From: Variovorax soli NBRC 106424
Lineage (GTDB): Bacteria > Pseudomonadota > Gammaproteobacteria > Burkholderiales > Burkholderiaceae_C
Length of the DNA stretch: 64,000 nt
Assembly (NCBI RefSeq): GCF_001591385.1
Contig: NZ_BCUU01000010.1
Location: 1 to 64,000, forward strand
Reading direction: 5' to 3'
The notes under the pieces were generated by a model. That model was not told the origin of the DNA, did not search any database, and saw only the letters and a list, made by a program, of their open reading frames with translations. Both the position numbers and the translations under genes were made by a program. This document shows positions 21,524 through 30,925 of the stretch, piece by piece; within the stretch, counting starts at the first letter, position 1, and every line of letters starts with the position of its first letter.

Positions 21524-22291
21524 TCAGTGTCCCCCTTGGGCGTGAGCGACGGGGGAGCCCAGATAGGCTTCCTGGACGCGGTCGTTCGCGCGCACCTTGT
21601 CCGGCGTGTCGAAGGCGATCACCTCGCCATACACCACCACGGCGATCTTGTCGGCCAGGCCGAAGACCACGCCCATGTCGTGCTCCACCGTGAGCAGCGT
21701 GCGGCCCGTGGTCACCTGGCGGATGAGCGAGATGAAGTGCGCCGTCTCGGTCTTGCTCATGCCGGCCGTGGGTTCGTCCAGCAGGATGACTTCGGCCCCG
21801 CCGGCGATGGTGATGCCGATCTCCAGCGCGCGCTGCTCGGCGTAGGTGAGGTTCACCGCCAGCACGTTGCGCTTCTTGGCCAGGCCCACCTGCACCAGCA
21901 GTTCTTCGGCCCGCTCGTTCGCATCGTCCAGGTTGGAGAGAAAGCGCAGGAAGGTGTACTTGTAGCCCAGGCTCCACAGCACGCCGCAGCGCAGGTTCTC
22001 GAAGACGCTGAGCTTGGGAAAGATGTTGGTGATCTGGAAGCTGCGCGACAGCCCCAGGCGGTTGACCTCGAAAGGCTTGAGGCCGTCGATGCGCCCGCCC
22101 TTGAGGTACACCTCGCCGCTGCTGGGCGCCATGCGCCCGCTGATGAGGTTGAAGAGCGTCGACTTGCCCGCGCCGTTGGGGCCGATGATGGCCACCCGCT
22201 CGCCGGCCGCCACCGCCAGGTTCACCCCGCGGATGATCTCGGTCTTGCCGAAGCTCTTGCGCAGGTCTTTCAGTTCGAGTGCGTAGGTCAT
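21524..22291 (-). CDS. livG: LivG-type ABC transporter ATP-binding protein
   Basis: A 255-residue ATPase with a canonical Walker A (GPNGAGKSTL, about 38-47), the family Walker B (EVILLDEPTAGMS) and the LivG-type C-terminal BCA segment (EAYLGS). The signature is an altered LTYAEQRALEIG where most members read LSYGEQRxLEIA. The start at 22291 is chosen over a 51-codon longer frame that overlaps livM. It is 20 bp after livM and 3 bp before livF, so it is in the same operon. It forms the ATPase heterodimer with LivF, and may supply the main hydrolysis given the Walker A change there. Confidence 0.93.
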   Translation of the reverse strand: MTYALELKDLRKSFGKTEIIRGVNLAVAAGERVAIIGPNGAGKSTLFNLISGRMAPSSGEVYLKGGRIDGLKPFEVNRLGLSRSFQITNIFPKLSVFENLRCGVLWSLGYKYTFLRFLSNLDDANERAEELLVQVGLAKKRNVLAVNLTYAEQRALEIGITIAGGAEVILLDEPTAGMSKTETAHFISLIRQVTTGRTLLTVEHDMGVVFGLADKIAVVVYGEVIAFDTPDKVRANDRVQEAYLGSPVAHAQGGH

Positions 22292-22311
22292 TGCTTGTTC
22301 TGCTCCGTGCC

Positions 22312-23634
22312 TTACAGGCTTTCGCGGCGCTTGATTTCCGCTTCGATTTCTTCCTGCGCATGGCCCCAGACCGCCACGAACTTGCGCCGCACGACCTCGA
22401 ACGCGGCCAGGCCGGCCACCAGCAGGCCCGCACCCAGGGCCCACGAGCCGCCCTGCGAGGTATCGAGCTCGGTGCCGAACAGGCGCACCTTCGGGCCGAG
22501 GGCCGCGTTGAGCTGCATGTGGTAGATCATCTCGATGAGCATCGCCGCGCCCACCACCATGACGGCCGAGGCGAGGATGAGGCCGATGTACGGTGCCACC
22601 AGGCGCTTGAACTTGCCGAAGGCGGCCACGCGCACGTTCATCATGACCAGGCTGGCCACGCCGCCGGGCGCGAACATCACCATCAGCAGGAAGACCAGGC
22701 CCAGGTACAGCAGCCAGGCCTTGGACAGCTCCGACAGCAGGATGGAGGCGAACACCAGCAGCACCGCGCCGATCATCGGCCCGAAGAAGAAGGTGGCACC
22801 GCCCAGGAAGGTGAACAGCAGGTAGCCGCCCGAGCGCAGCGCATTCAGGCTGTCGGCCGCGTTCACGATCTCGAAGTTGATGGCCGCCAGGCCGCCGCCA
22901 ATGCCGCCGAAGAAGCCGGCGATGATGAAGGCGAAGTAGCGCACCCGCTGCGTGTTGTAGCCGATGAACTCCACCCGCTCCGGGTTGTCGCGCACCGCGT
23001 TGAGCATGCGGCCCAGCGGCGTGCCGGTGAAGGCGAACATGAGTGCCGTGCAGACGAAGCAGTACACGGCGATCAGGTAGTACACCTGGATCTGCGGGCC
23101 GAAGTTGATGCCCAGCAGCGCCTTGCCGTACACGCGGTCTGTGGTGACGCCGCCCTCCCCGCCGAAGAAGCCGGGGAACATCAGCGCCATGGCCGCCACC
23201 AGTTCGCCGATGCCCAGCGTGATCATGGCGAAGGTGGTGCCCGACTTCTTGGTGGTCACGTAGCCGAACAGCACGGCAAAGAAAGCGCCGCCCAGGCCGC
23301 CCACGATGGGAATCAGCACCAGCGGCACCGGCATCGAGCCCTTGGCGGCCAGGTTCATCGTGTGGATGGCGATGAACGAGCCCAGGCCCACGTACACGGC
23401 ATGGCCGAAGCTGAGCATGCCGCCCTGGCCCAGCAGCATGTTGTAGCTCAGGCAGATGATGATGAGGTAGCCGATCTGCGAGAGCATGGTCAGCGCCAGG
23501 CTGCTCTTGAAGATGAGCGGCGCCACGATCAGCGCGATGGCGAACAGCGACCAGATCAGGATCCGGCCGACGTTCAGCGGCTTGAAGCGGTAGTAAGGCG
23601 TGGCGGTGGTCGTCGAGGACATGGTGGAGCTCAT
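22312..23634 (-). CDS. livM: LivM-type branched-chain amino acid ABC permease
   Basis: A 440-residue inner-membrane permease, with many hydrophobic segments and the family region SYNMLLGQGGMLSFGHAVYVGLGSF. The loop GTPLGRMLNAVRDNPERVEFIGYN is the conserved ATPase-contacting motif. It is longer than E. coli LivM at the C-terminus, where a further hydrophobic segment (APYIGLILASAVMVVGAAML) and a charged tail (EEIEAEIKRRESL) are present. A second in-frame ATG at residue 5 could be the real start. It is 5 bp after livH. It forms the translocation pore with LivH. Confidence 0.93.
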   Translation of the reverse strand: MSSTMSSTTTATPYYRFKPLNVGRILIWSLFAIALIVAPLIFKSSLALTMLSQIGYLIIICLSYNMLLGQGGMLSFGHAVYVGLGSFIAIHTMNLAAKGSMPVPLVLIPIVGGLGGAFFAVLFGYVTTKKSGTTFAMITLGIGELVAAMALMFPGFFGGEGGVTTDRVYGKALLGINFGPQIQVYYLIAVYCFVCTALMFAFTGTPLGRMLNAVRDNPERVEFIGYNTQRVRYFAFIIAGFFGGIGGGLAAINFEIVNAADSLNALRSGGYLLFTFLGGATFFFGPMIGAVLLVFASILLSELSKAWLLYLGLVFLLMVMFAPGGVASLVMMNVRVAAFGKFKRLVAPYIGLILASAVMVVGAAMLIEMIYHMQLNAALGPKVRLFGTELDTSQGGSWALGAGLLVAGLAAFEVVRRKFVAVWGHAQEEIEAEIKRRESL

Positions 23635-23639
23635 GAACG

Positions 23640-24587
23640 TCAGTCCTCCCGGGTACCGAGCAGGCCCTTGGGGCGGAAGATGAGGATCAGCACGAGGAAC
23701 AGGTACGGCAGGATCGGCGCCACCTGCGAAATGGTGAGGGACAGCAGCGGATAGGCGAAGGTCTCGGGCGTGATGCTCATGCCCAGCGACTGCAGTGCCG
23801 AGGCGCCCGAGTAGTCCAGCGCCACGGCAAAGGTCTGCACGATGCCGATGAGCAGCGACGCCAGGAAGGCGCCGGCCAGCGACCCCATGCCGCCCACCAC
23901 CACCACCACGAAGATGATGGAGCCCACAGATGCCGCCATGGCCGGCTCGGTGACGTAGGTGTTGCCGCCGATCACGCCGGCCAGGCCGGCCAGGGCCGCG
24001 CCGCCGCCGAACACCAGCATGAACACGCGCGGCACGTTGTGGCCCAGCGCCTCCACCATTTCAGGATGCTTGAGCGCGGCCTGGATCACCAGCCCGATGC
24101 GTGTGCGCGTGAGCAGCAGCCACACTGACAGCAGCATCAGCAAGGCCACCAGCATGATGAAGGAGCGCGACTTGGGGAACTGCGTGCCGAACAGCGTGAA
24201 CAGCGGGCCCTGCAGCTGCTCGGGCAGGCCGTAAGGCACCGTGGAGCGGCCCCAGACGAGCTGCACCAGCTCCAGGATGAGGTACGAGAGGCCGAAGGTC
24301 ACCAGCAGCTCGGGCACGTGCCCGAACTTGTGCACCCGGCGCAGGCTGTAGCGCTCGAACAGCGCCCCCAGTCCACCCACCAGCAGCGGCGCGATGAACA
24401 GCGCCGGCCAGAAGCCCACCACGCCCGACAGCGTGTAGGCGAAATAGGCGCCCAGCATGTAGAAGCTGGTGTGCGCGAAATTGAGCACGCCCATCATGCT
24501 GAAGATGAGCGTCAGGCCCGAGCTCAGCATGAACAGCAGCAGCCCGTAGCTGACGCCGTTCAGCAACGAGATGACGAAGAATTCCAT
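23640..24587 (-). CDS. livH: LivH-type branched-chain amino acid ABC permease
   Basis: A 315-residue permease with about eight membrane segments and the conserved stretches GLTLIFSMMGVLNFAHTSFYMLGAY and GHNVPRVFMLVFGGGAALAGLAGV. The ATG at 24587 (MEFFVISLLNGVSYG) is the family N-terminus, although a GTG four codons upstream is also in frame. It is separated from the receptor gene by 97 bp that hold a terminator hairpin. It partners LivM. The substrate is set by the binding protein and is not known. Confidence 0.94.
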   Translation of the reverse strand: MEFFVISLLNGVSYGLLLFMLSSGLTLIFSMMGVLNFAHTSFYMLGAYFAYTLSGVVGFWPALFIAPLLVGGLGALFERYSLRRVHKFGHVPELLVTFGLSYLILELVQLVWGRSTVPYGLPEQLQGPLFTLFGTQFPKSRSFIMLVALLMLLSVWLLLTRTRIGLVIQAALKHPEMVEALGHNVPRVFMLVFGGGAALAGLAGVIGGNTYVTEPAMAASVGSIIFVVVVVGGMGSLAGAFLASLLIGIVQTFAVALDYSGASALQSLGMSITPETFAYPLLSLTISQVAPILPYLFLVLILIFRPKGLLGTRED

Positions 24588-24615
24588 TTGAGAAGTCACT
24601 CCCTAGGCAGGAAAC

Positions 24616-24646
24616 AAAAAAAGGGCCCGATGTTGGTCGGGCCCTT
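24616..24646 (-). terminator. Rho-independent terminator between receptor gene and livH
   Basis: A 10-bp perfect stem AAGGGCCCGA (24621-24630) / TCGGGCCCTT (24637-24646) with loop TGTTGG; on the minus strand it is followed by at least seven T residues (24616-24622 are A on the plus strand). It lies in the operon after the binding-protein gene, so most transcripts should stop here and the receptor should be made in excess over the permease. Confidence 0.88.
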
Positions 24647-24684
24647 CTCCATGGAGCCGCTCGAAGTGCGGCGCCGAGGCCGCG

Positions 24685-25926
24685 TCAGCCGTTCTGGCCG
24701 GGACGCTTCATCTGGCAGGTAGTGGGCGTGCTGGCCACGTAGGCGTCGTAGAACTTCACCGGTGCCAGGGTGTAGCCGGTGTTTTCCGGGCTGTAGGGAT
24801 ACTTGGCGCTGGCCTTCTCCCAACGGGTGATGTAGAGGCCCTGCTGCATCTGATGGTCGGCCTTGCGCAGTTCCACGTCGCCGTTGTAGCTCTGGAACTT
24901 CATGCCCTCGAGCGTGGCGGCCACCTTCAGCACGTCGGTCGTCTTGGCCTTGGCGATGGCCTCGGACAGCGACAGCAGCACCGTGTAGAGCGACGTGGTG
25001 TACATGTCGTCGTTGAAGCGCTTCTTGTACTCGTCGGCCCACTTCTGCATCTGGCCGCCCATGTTGTAGTGGGCATAGCCGACCTGGTAGACCTTGCCGT
25101 CGGAGGCCGCGCCCATGGCGGTCGGCGTGCCGGTGGTCACGGCGTAGTAGGTGTAGAACTTGACGTTCAGGCCGGCGTCGTTCGAGGCCTTGATGAGCAG
25201 CGCCAGGTCGGAGCCCCAGTTGCCGGTGATGACGGTGTCGGCGCCCGACTGCTTGATCTTGGCGATGTAGGGCGCGAAGTCGCGCACCTGGGCCAGCGGG
25301 TGCAGGTCGTCGCCCACGATTTCCACGTCGGGCCGCTTGACCTTCAGGTTCTCCTTGGCGAACTTGGAGACCTGCTGGCCGTGCGAGTAGTTCTGGTTGA
25401 TCAGGTAGACCTTCTTGATGTCCTTCTGATCCTTCATGTAGGTGGTCAGCGCCTCCATCTTCATGGAGGTGTCAGCGTCATAGCGGTACTGCCAGTAGCT
25501 GCACTTGCTGTTGGTCAGGTCGGGATCGACGGCAGCGTAGTTGAAGTACAGAACTTCCTTGCCGGGGTTGCGGGCGTTGTTCTTTTCCAGCGCGTCGATG
25601 ATGGCCAGCGCCGGGCCGGAGCCGTTGCCCTGCAGGACGAAGCGGGCGCCCTGGTCCATGGCCGAGCGCAGCGCCGCGGTGGTTTCCTGCGGGCTGAGCT
25701 TGTTGTCGATGGGAATGATCTCGAACTTGACGCCGGCCGCGTTCTTCTCGTTGAACTTCTCGGCGAAGAACTGCAGCGTCTTGAGCTGGTTGGTGCCCAC
25801 GGCGGCCATCAGGCCCGAGAGCGGGTCGAGCCAGGCGATCTTGACGGTCTCGCCCTTCTGAGCAAAGGCGCCGGTCGCGGTTGCCGCGACGAGGCTGGCG
25901 GTCACGAGTTTCAGTGCGAACTTCAT
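24685..25926 (-). CDS. Liv-type periplasmic substrate-binding protein
   Basis: A 413-residue periplasmic binding protein of the leucine/isoleucine/valine family. The signal peptide is about 22 residues (KLVTASLVAATATGAFA, cleaved before Q). The mature start VKIAWLDPLSGLMAAVGTNQL and the segment GDDLHPLAQVRDFAPYIAKIK are typical. Two Cys (in NSKCSYW and TTCQMKR) could form a disulfide. The size and type are those seen in Comamonadaceae receptors for aromatic, branched or short-chain acids as well as amino acids. It is 171 bp after an acyl-CoA ligase gene, which favours an organic acid, but the ligand is unknown. Confidence 0.92.
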   Translation of the reverse strand: MKFALKLVTASLVAATATGAFAQKGETVKIAWLDPLSGLMAAVGTNQLKTLQFFAEKFNEKNAAGVKFEIIPIDNKLSPQETTAALRSAMDQGARFVLQGNGSGPALAIIDALEKNNARNPGKEVLYFNYAAVDPDLTNSKCSYWQYRYDADTSMKMEALTTYMKDQKDIKKVYLINQNYSHGQQVSKFAKENLKVKRPDVEIVGDDLHPLAQVRDFAPYIAKIKQSGADTVITGNWGSDLALLIKASNDAGLNVKFYTYYAVTTGTPTAMGAASDGKVYQVGYAHYNMGGQMQKWADEYKKRFNDDMYTTSLYTVLLSLSEAIAKAKTTDVLKVAATLEGMKFQSYNGDVELRKADHQMQQGLYITRWEKASAKYPYSPENTGYTLAPVKFYDAYVASTPTTCQMKRPGQNG

Positions 25927-26097
25927 ACGAGTCTCCAGAGTTTGCAGTCAGTCTTCAAAAGCCAGGGGCCGAGCGGATTACAAGCGCTTTCCAGGGAGCA
26001 TTTCACAGGGATTGCCCCTAAGAGAAGCCCATCCCTATCACACAGGTGACAACTTGCGCCGTGGTGGTGCTACCGCCCGGTAGAAATGGCCGCCGGT

Positions 26098-27741
26098 TCA
26101 GAGCCCCGGCAGCTTGTAGTCCTTCAGGGTTTCACGCAGTTTGGTCTTCAGGATCTTGCCGGTTGCGCCCAGCGGAATGGCATCGGCGAACACCACGTCG
26201 TCCGGGATCTGCCACTTGGCGGTCTTGCCGTCGTAGAACCTGAGCAGCTCGTCGCGCGTGACTTCCGCGCCGGGGCGCTTGACCACGATGACGATCGGCC
26301 GCTCGTCCCACTTGGGGTGGGCCACGCCGATGCAGGCGGCCATCGCAACGGCCGGATGCGCCACCGCGATGTTCTCGATGTCGATGGAGCTGATCCATTC
26401 GCCGCCGGACTTGATCACGTCCTTGCTGCGGTCGGTGATCTGCAGGTAGCCGTCGGCGTCGATTGTGGCCACGTCGCCGGTGGGGAACCAGCCCTGGCCG
26501 CTCGCGTCCTTGACCAGGGGGTCGCCGCCCTCGCCCTTGAAGTACTCGCGCACCACCCAGGGGCCCTTCACGTACAGGTCGCCGTAGGCCTTGCCGTCCC
26601 ACGCGACGTCCTGGCCGTCCCCGTCCACGATCTTCATGTCCACGCCGAAGATGGCGCGGCCCTGCTTGAGGCGGATGGCCAGCCGGTCGTCCGGGCTCAT
26701 CTCCATGTGCTTGTTCTTCAGGGTGCACAGGGTGCCCAGCGGGGACATCTCGGTCATGCCCCAGGCATGCAGCACCTCCACGCCGTAGTCGTCCTGGAAG
26801 GCGCGGATCATGGCCGGCGGGCAGGCCGAGCCGCCGATGACGGTGCGCTTGAGGGTGGAGAAGCGCAGGTTGTTCGGCTTCATGTGACCCAGCATCATCT
26901 GCCACACGGTCGGCACGCCGGCGGCGAAGGTGACCTTTTCGGCCTCGATGAGTTCGAACACCGACTTGCCGTCCAGCGCCGGGCCGGGAAACACCAGCTT
27001 GCAGCCCACCATGGCCGCCGAGTACGGAATGCCCCAGGCGTTGACGTGGAACATGGGCACCACCGGCAGCACCGAGTCGCGCGCCGACAGGCACATCACG
27101 TCGGGCAGCGCCGCGGCATAGGCATGCAGCACCGACGAGCGGTGGCTGTACAGCGCGGCCTTGGGGTTGCCCGTGGTGCCGCTCGTGTAGCACATGCTCG
27201 AGGCGGTGTTCTCGTCAAACTTGGGCCAGGCGTAGTCGCTGGGTTGTGTGCCCATCCAGGCCTCGTAGCTCACCAGGTTGGGCACGCCGGAATCCTGCGG
27301 CAGCTTGTCGGCGTCGCACAGCGCAATCCACTTGCGCACCTTGGGGCAGCGCGCATGCACCGCCTGCACCAAGGGCAGGAAGCTCAGGTCGAAGGCCAGC
27401 ATGCTGTCTTCCGCATGGTTGGCGATCCAGGCGATCTGGTCGGGATGCAGGCGCGGGTTGATGGTGTGCAGCACCCGGCCCGAGCCGCTCACGCCGTAGT
27501 ACAGCTCCAGGTGGCGGTAGCCGTTCCAGGCCAGCGTGGCTACGCGGTCGGAAAAGGCCACGCCGTCCGAATCCAGCGCCCGTGCCACCTGGCGCGCGCG
27601 CCGCGCCACGTCGGTCCAGGTGTAGCGATGGATGTCGCCCTCGACCCGCCGCGACACGATCTCGCCGTCGCCATGGTGGCGCTCGGCGAATTCGAGCAGC
27701 GAAGAAATCATCAGAGGGTGTTCCTGCATCAGCCCCAGCAT
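26098..27741 (-). CDS. Acyl-CoA ligase (AMP-dependent, AlkK-like medium/long-chain type)
   Basis: A 547-residue adenylate-forming enzyme. The P-loop-like motif is [18 protein letters not shown] (about 185-202), where the usual Gly after PK is Ala. The A5 motif is [12 protein letters not shown]7 is GWFPTGD, A8 is [15 protein letters not shown], and the catalytic A10 Lys is in [14 protein letters not shown]. It activates a carboxylic acid to acyl-CoA via acyl-AMP. Neighbours are a carboxylesterase upstream and a Liv transporter downstream, so it may activate an acid released by the esterase or imported by the transporter. Confidence 0.92.
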   Translation of the reverse strand: MLGLMQEHPLMISSLLEFAERHHGDGEIVSRRVEGDIHRYTWTDVARRARQVARALDSDGVAFSDRVATLAWNGYRHLELYYGVSGSGRVLHTINPRLHPDQIAWIANHAEDSMLAFDLSFLPLVQAVHARCPKVRKWIALCDADKLPQDSGVPNLVSYEAWMGTQPSDYAWPKFDENTASSMCYTSGTTGNPKAALYSHRSSVLHAYAAALPDVMCLSARDSVLPVVPMFHVNAWGIPYSAAMVGCKLVFPGPALDGKSVFELIEAEKVTFAAGVPTVWQMMLGHMKPNNLRFSTLKRTVIGGSACPPAMIRAFQDDYGVEVLHAWGMTEMSPLGTLCTLKNKHMEMSPDDRLAIRLKQGRAIFGVDMKIVDGDGQDVAWDGKAYGDLYVKGPWVVREYFKGEGGDPLVKDASGQGWFPTGDVATIDADGYLQITDRSKDVIKSGGEWISSIDIENIAVAHPAVAMAACIGVAHPKWDERPIVIVVKRPGAEVTRDELLRFYDGKTAKWQIPDDVVFADAIPLGATGKILKTKLRETLKDYKLPGL

Positions 27742-27844
27742 GGGTTTGTCTCCTTGCGATCAGTCATTGAAACGATTACGTCGCGGAGTATTGCGCAGTG
27801 CAACAAGCGCATGACTGGGGGAATGCCCGTAGCAATGACACGGG

Positions 27845-29632
27845 TCATTGCGCGGTGATCTTCGCGGTGGTGGGCGTCGCGTCCAGAAGCAGCGATGCGG
27901 GCCACGGCGACCAGCTGGCGCCGAGCGCGGCGGTATTGGGATCGCCGGTGCGCATGAAGGCGCCGATGCTGGCCATGAACGCCTTGGACAGCGCCACCCG
28001 GCCCGGCTCGTTGGCCTTGCTGAAGGCCACGCTCGCCAGCAGCGAGGGGCCGAAGTTGCCGAACAGGAACGGCAGGTCGAAGGCATGCGCCGCGCCGTAC
28101 ACGTCGTTCCACGGCGCCGGCTGCTGCGCCCAGTCGAAGCGGTAGTGCCACAGCCTGGCCTGGTTCGGCTTGAGGGTATTGAGCAGGTTGTCGCGGTTGG
28201 CCTCGAACAGCCCGGCGGTGATCAGGCCCGTGGCCGCGTTGAAGCCGGTGACCGGCGTATCCACCGGAAGGTAGGACGCATCGATGATGTCGCCCGTCGC
28301 CACCTTGGCCGGCGCGTCGGGGTCGTTGTCGAACATCATCGAGAAGCGCGTCGCATCGTTCACGATCCAGCCCGGCTTGAACGTGGGCGACAGCGAGGGC
28401 AGCAAGGACGCGAACAGCTTGCCCTCTTCCCGGGTGGTGCCCGCCATCAGCGGCATGTTCAGGCCCTGCCCCGCCGCCAGCGCGCCGATGGGGTCCAGCG
28501 GCACCACCTTGCCGTCCGGAATCGGGTTGGCCGCGTTCAGGCCGGCCGCCAGCACCACCTTGAGCAGCGCGCTGCCGTCCTTGCCGCGCAGGTAGGCGGC
28601 AATCTGCTCGGGCGTGCGGCCGGCGATGTAGGCCTGCGCCGCGGTGGCATCGGCGGCCGTGCCGTCGGCCACGAGCAGGCTGGCCAGGATGCCCTGGCCC
28701 TGCGCGAGGGATGCCGAGGCCGGCGACAGCGCGGGCACGGTGCGCGGCGGCAGGTTGCTGGCGATGGACACCCCACCGCTCATCTCGATGGCCTTGTGGA
28801 AGAGCCCCGCGTTCCTGGACGAGCTCATCATCGCCAGCAGGTTGACCGCGCCGGCGGATTCGCCCGAGAGCGTGACGTTGGACGGATTGCCGCCGAAGCC
28901 GGCGATGTCGGACTGGACGAACTTGAGCGCCGCCGCGATGTCCAGCAGCGCGAAGTTGCCCGATTCTTCGCCATCGGCCTGGGCCAGCTGCGGCACGTTG
29001 AAGAAGCCCAGAATGCCCAGCCGGTAGTTGACCGTGACGACCACCGCGTTGGCGGCCTTGGCCAGGTTGGCGCCGTCGTAGATCGGATCGGCCGTGTAGC
29101 CGGAGATGTTGCTGCCGCCATGCACGAAGACCAGCACCGGCAGGTTCTTCTCGTCGCTGGCCGGGCGCCAGATGTTGAGGTAAAGGCAATCCTCGCTGCC
29201 CACCGGCTGGCCCATGGTGGTGCCGATGGAGGCGTCGTAGGTGTTGTTGGCGCCGGGGCCGAACATGCGGCCGATCTGCAGGCAGGCGCTGGCAAAGCTC
29301 TTGGCCGGGCGCACGCCGTTCCATGCCTTCGGCGCAGCCGGCGCACGCCAGCGCAGCGCGCCAGTGGGCGCTTGCGCATAGGGCACGCCCTTCCAGAAAT
29401 AGGTGCCCGACCGAACGCTGTCGTCCACGCCCTGCAGCGCGCCGGCGGAGGTCTGGCGTAGTGCCGGGTCGGCCGCCACAGGGGGCGGCTCGTTCGCCGG
29501 CGGCGGCGAAGAGGCCGGTGGGTTGGATGAACCACCGCACGCTGCCAGCAAGGCCGCCGCGGCCCACGCCAGCACCCAGGGTCTGCTCGCGCGCGCCCGT
29601 TGCACCGCGACCTTCTCGATGTTCCTGCTCAT
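27845..29632 (-). CDS. Type B carboxylesterase lipoprotein
   Basis: A 595-residue alpha/beta-hydrolase of the carboxylesterase type B family. The N-terminus has a signal with lipobox LLAACGG (Cys32), followed by a proline/serine linker. The oxyanion segment is FVHGGSNISGY, the nucleophile Ser259 is in SGESAGAVN, the acid is probably the Glu in REEGKLF, and the His is in YGAAHAFDLPF. The start at 29632 was taken because the longer frame runs into the AraC promoter region. It is likely anchored to a membrane facing the periplasm, where it hydrolyses esters. Divergent from the AraC regulator at 29770, which may control it. Confidence 0.9.
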   Translation of the reverse strand: MSRNIEKVAVQRARASRPWVLAWAAAALLAACGGSSNPPASSPPPANEPPPVAADPALRQTSAGALQGVDDSVRSGTYFWKGVPYAQAPTGALRWRAPAAPKAWNGVRPAKSFASACLQIGRMFGPGANNTYDASIGTTMGQPVGSEDCLYLNIWRPASDEKNLPVLVFVHGGSNISGYTADPIYDGANLAKAANAVVVTVNYRLGILGFFNVPQLAQADGEESGNFALLDIAAALKFVQSDIAGFGGNPSNVTLSGESAGAVNLLAMMSSSRNAGLFHKAIEMSGGVSIASNLPPRTVPALSPASASLAQGQGILASLLVADGTAADATAAQAYIAGRTPEQIAAYLRGKDGSALLKVVLAAGLNAANPIPDGKVVPLDPIGALAAGQGLNMPLMAGTTREEGKLFASLLPSLSPTFKPGWIVNDATRFSMMFDNDPDAPAKVATGDIIDASYLPVDTPVTGFNAATGLITAGLFEANRDNLLNTLKPNQARLWHYRFDWAQQPAPWNDVYGAAHAFDLPFLFGNFGPSLLASVAFSKANEPGRVALSKAFMASIGAFMRTGDPNTAALGASWSPWPASLLLDATPTTAKITAQ

Positions 29633-29769
29633 GGCTTGCCTGTCTCCACACCGGGTTATTGGGAATGCTCTGCCGTGCCGCCGCGCGCCATACTGGCGGC
29701 GCGGTCCGGCGACTCGGCCATTCTGTGATCCGGACTCGTCCCCGGCGCTATCCCAAGCGCGCCAAAACA

Positions 29770-30867
29770 ATGACTTCACAAAGCCACTCCATCGCCCCCC
29801 GAACACCTGCCCACGGCCCACGTTCCCTGCGGTCCGGCGCACCGGCTCGGCCCGGCCGGCGCACCAGCAGCGCCGCCTGGCTGGAAGGCGTGCTGTCGAT
29901 GTTCGATGCGCAGGGCCTGAACGTGCCGGCCCTGATGGCCGATGCCGGCTTCGACCCCGATTCCGTCCACCAGCAGGGCGCGCGCTTCGCGGTGGACGAC
30001 ATCACGGTGCTGTGGCAGCGCGCCGTGGCGCATGCCGCCTGTCCCACCCTGGGGCTGAGCCGGCCGCTGGCCGCCGCCTACGGCCGCGTGGGCGCGGTCG
30101 GCCACTCCATGGCCAGCAGCCCCGACCTGCGCACGGCGCTGGCGAGGCTGCAGCGCTACATGGCCGTCATCTCGGACGCGACGACCCTCAACCTGGAAAC
30201 CGATGGCCGCGGCTGCTGGCTCGCCACCTCGCATGCCGGCGGTACCCTGCCCATTCCGAGGCAGCGGCTCGAATTCGCCATGCTGACCACCTTCACGCAG
30301 TGCCAATGGATCACGCGGCGCGAGCTGGCGCCGCTGGCGGTCGAGTTCGCCTATGCGGCGCCGGCCGACCGGCGCGCGCATGAAGACGCCTTTGGCTGCG
30401 AGATCCGCTTTGGCGCGGCCACCAACCGCATCCTTCTGTCCAATGCCGACCTCGCCGTGCCCCTGCCCACTGCAGACGCCGCGCTGTCGGCCGTGCACGA
30501 GCGGCTGCTCGACGAGCAGATGGAAAGGCTGGGCCAGAGGAGCTTCAGCGCCAAGGTCAGCGCCGAGATCGCGCGCTGCCTGCCTTCGGGCGAGCCGCGC
30601 CGGCCGGACGTGGCCGCCTCCCTTTGCATGGCCGACCGCACGCTGCAGCGGCGCCTGCATGACGAAGCGGTGTCCTTCCAGTCGCTGCTCGAGCAGACCC
30701 GGCAGGAACTGGCCCGCCAATACCTGGCCGATTCGCGCTATTCGCTGGCCGAAGTGGCCGACCTGCTGGGCTTCGTGGACACCAGCAACTTCTTTCGCGC
30801 CTGCAAGCGATGGTTCGGCCTGCCGCCGGCGCAGTACCGGGCGAAGGTGCGGCACGCCGACGCCTAG
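29770..30867 (+). CDS. AraC family transcriptional regulator (OruR/ArgR-like)
   Basis: A 365-residue regulator with an N-terminal arabinose-binding-like sensor region of the OruR type (about 35-230) and a C-terminal AraC helix-turn-helix domain (about 265-360). The latter includes MADRTLQRRLHDEAVSFQSLLEQ and ADLLGFVDTSNFFRACKRWFG, ending PPAQYRAK. The start at 29770 gives a 34-residue disordered leader; another start may be used. It is divergent from the carboxylesterase gene, with 137 bp between starts, so it probably regulates that gene and the acyl-CoA ligase. The inducer is unknown. Confidence 0.9.
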   Translation: MTSQSHSIAPRTPAHGPRSLRSGAPARPGRRTSSAAWLEGVLSMFDAQGLNVPALMADAGFDPDSVHQQGARFAVDDITVLWQRAVAHAACPTLGLSRPLAAAYGRVGAVGHSMASSPDLRTALARLQRYMAVISDATTLNLETDGRGCWLATSHAGGTLPIPRQRLEFAMLTTFTQCQWITRRELAPLAVEFAYAAPADRRAHEDAFGCEIRFGAATNRILLSNADLAVPLPTADAALSAVHERLLDEQMERLGQRSFSAKVSAEIARCLPSGEPRRPDVAASLCMADRTLQRRLHDEAVSFQSLLEQTRQELARQYLADSRYSLAEVADLLGFVDTSNFFRACKRWFGLPPAQYRAKVRHADA

Positions 30868-30912
30868 AACCCTGTCAAGGCCCCGGGGAAAAAGGGGCTC
30901 TGCCCGCTGAAG

Positions 30913-30918
30913 GACAAT
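30913..30918 (+). promoter_or_regulatory. Candidate -10 box (GACAAT) giving a leaderless selO transcript
   Basis: GACAAT ends 7 bases before the selO ATG at 30926, so transcription would begin at or next to the start codon. The intervening CCGGGGC holds no clear Shine-Dalgarno. The same layout is seen at map. Confidence 0.4.
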
Positions 30919-30925
30919 CCGGGGC

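Noticed and set aside
24588..24599. GTG start four codons upstream of LivH
   Set aside because: The ATG at 24587 gives the family N-terminus and needs no unusual start.
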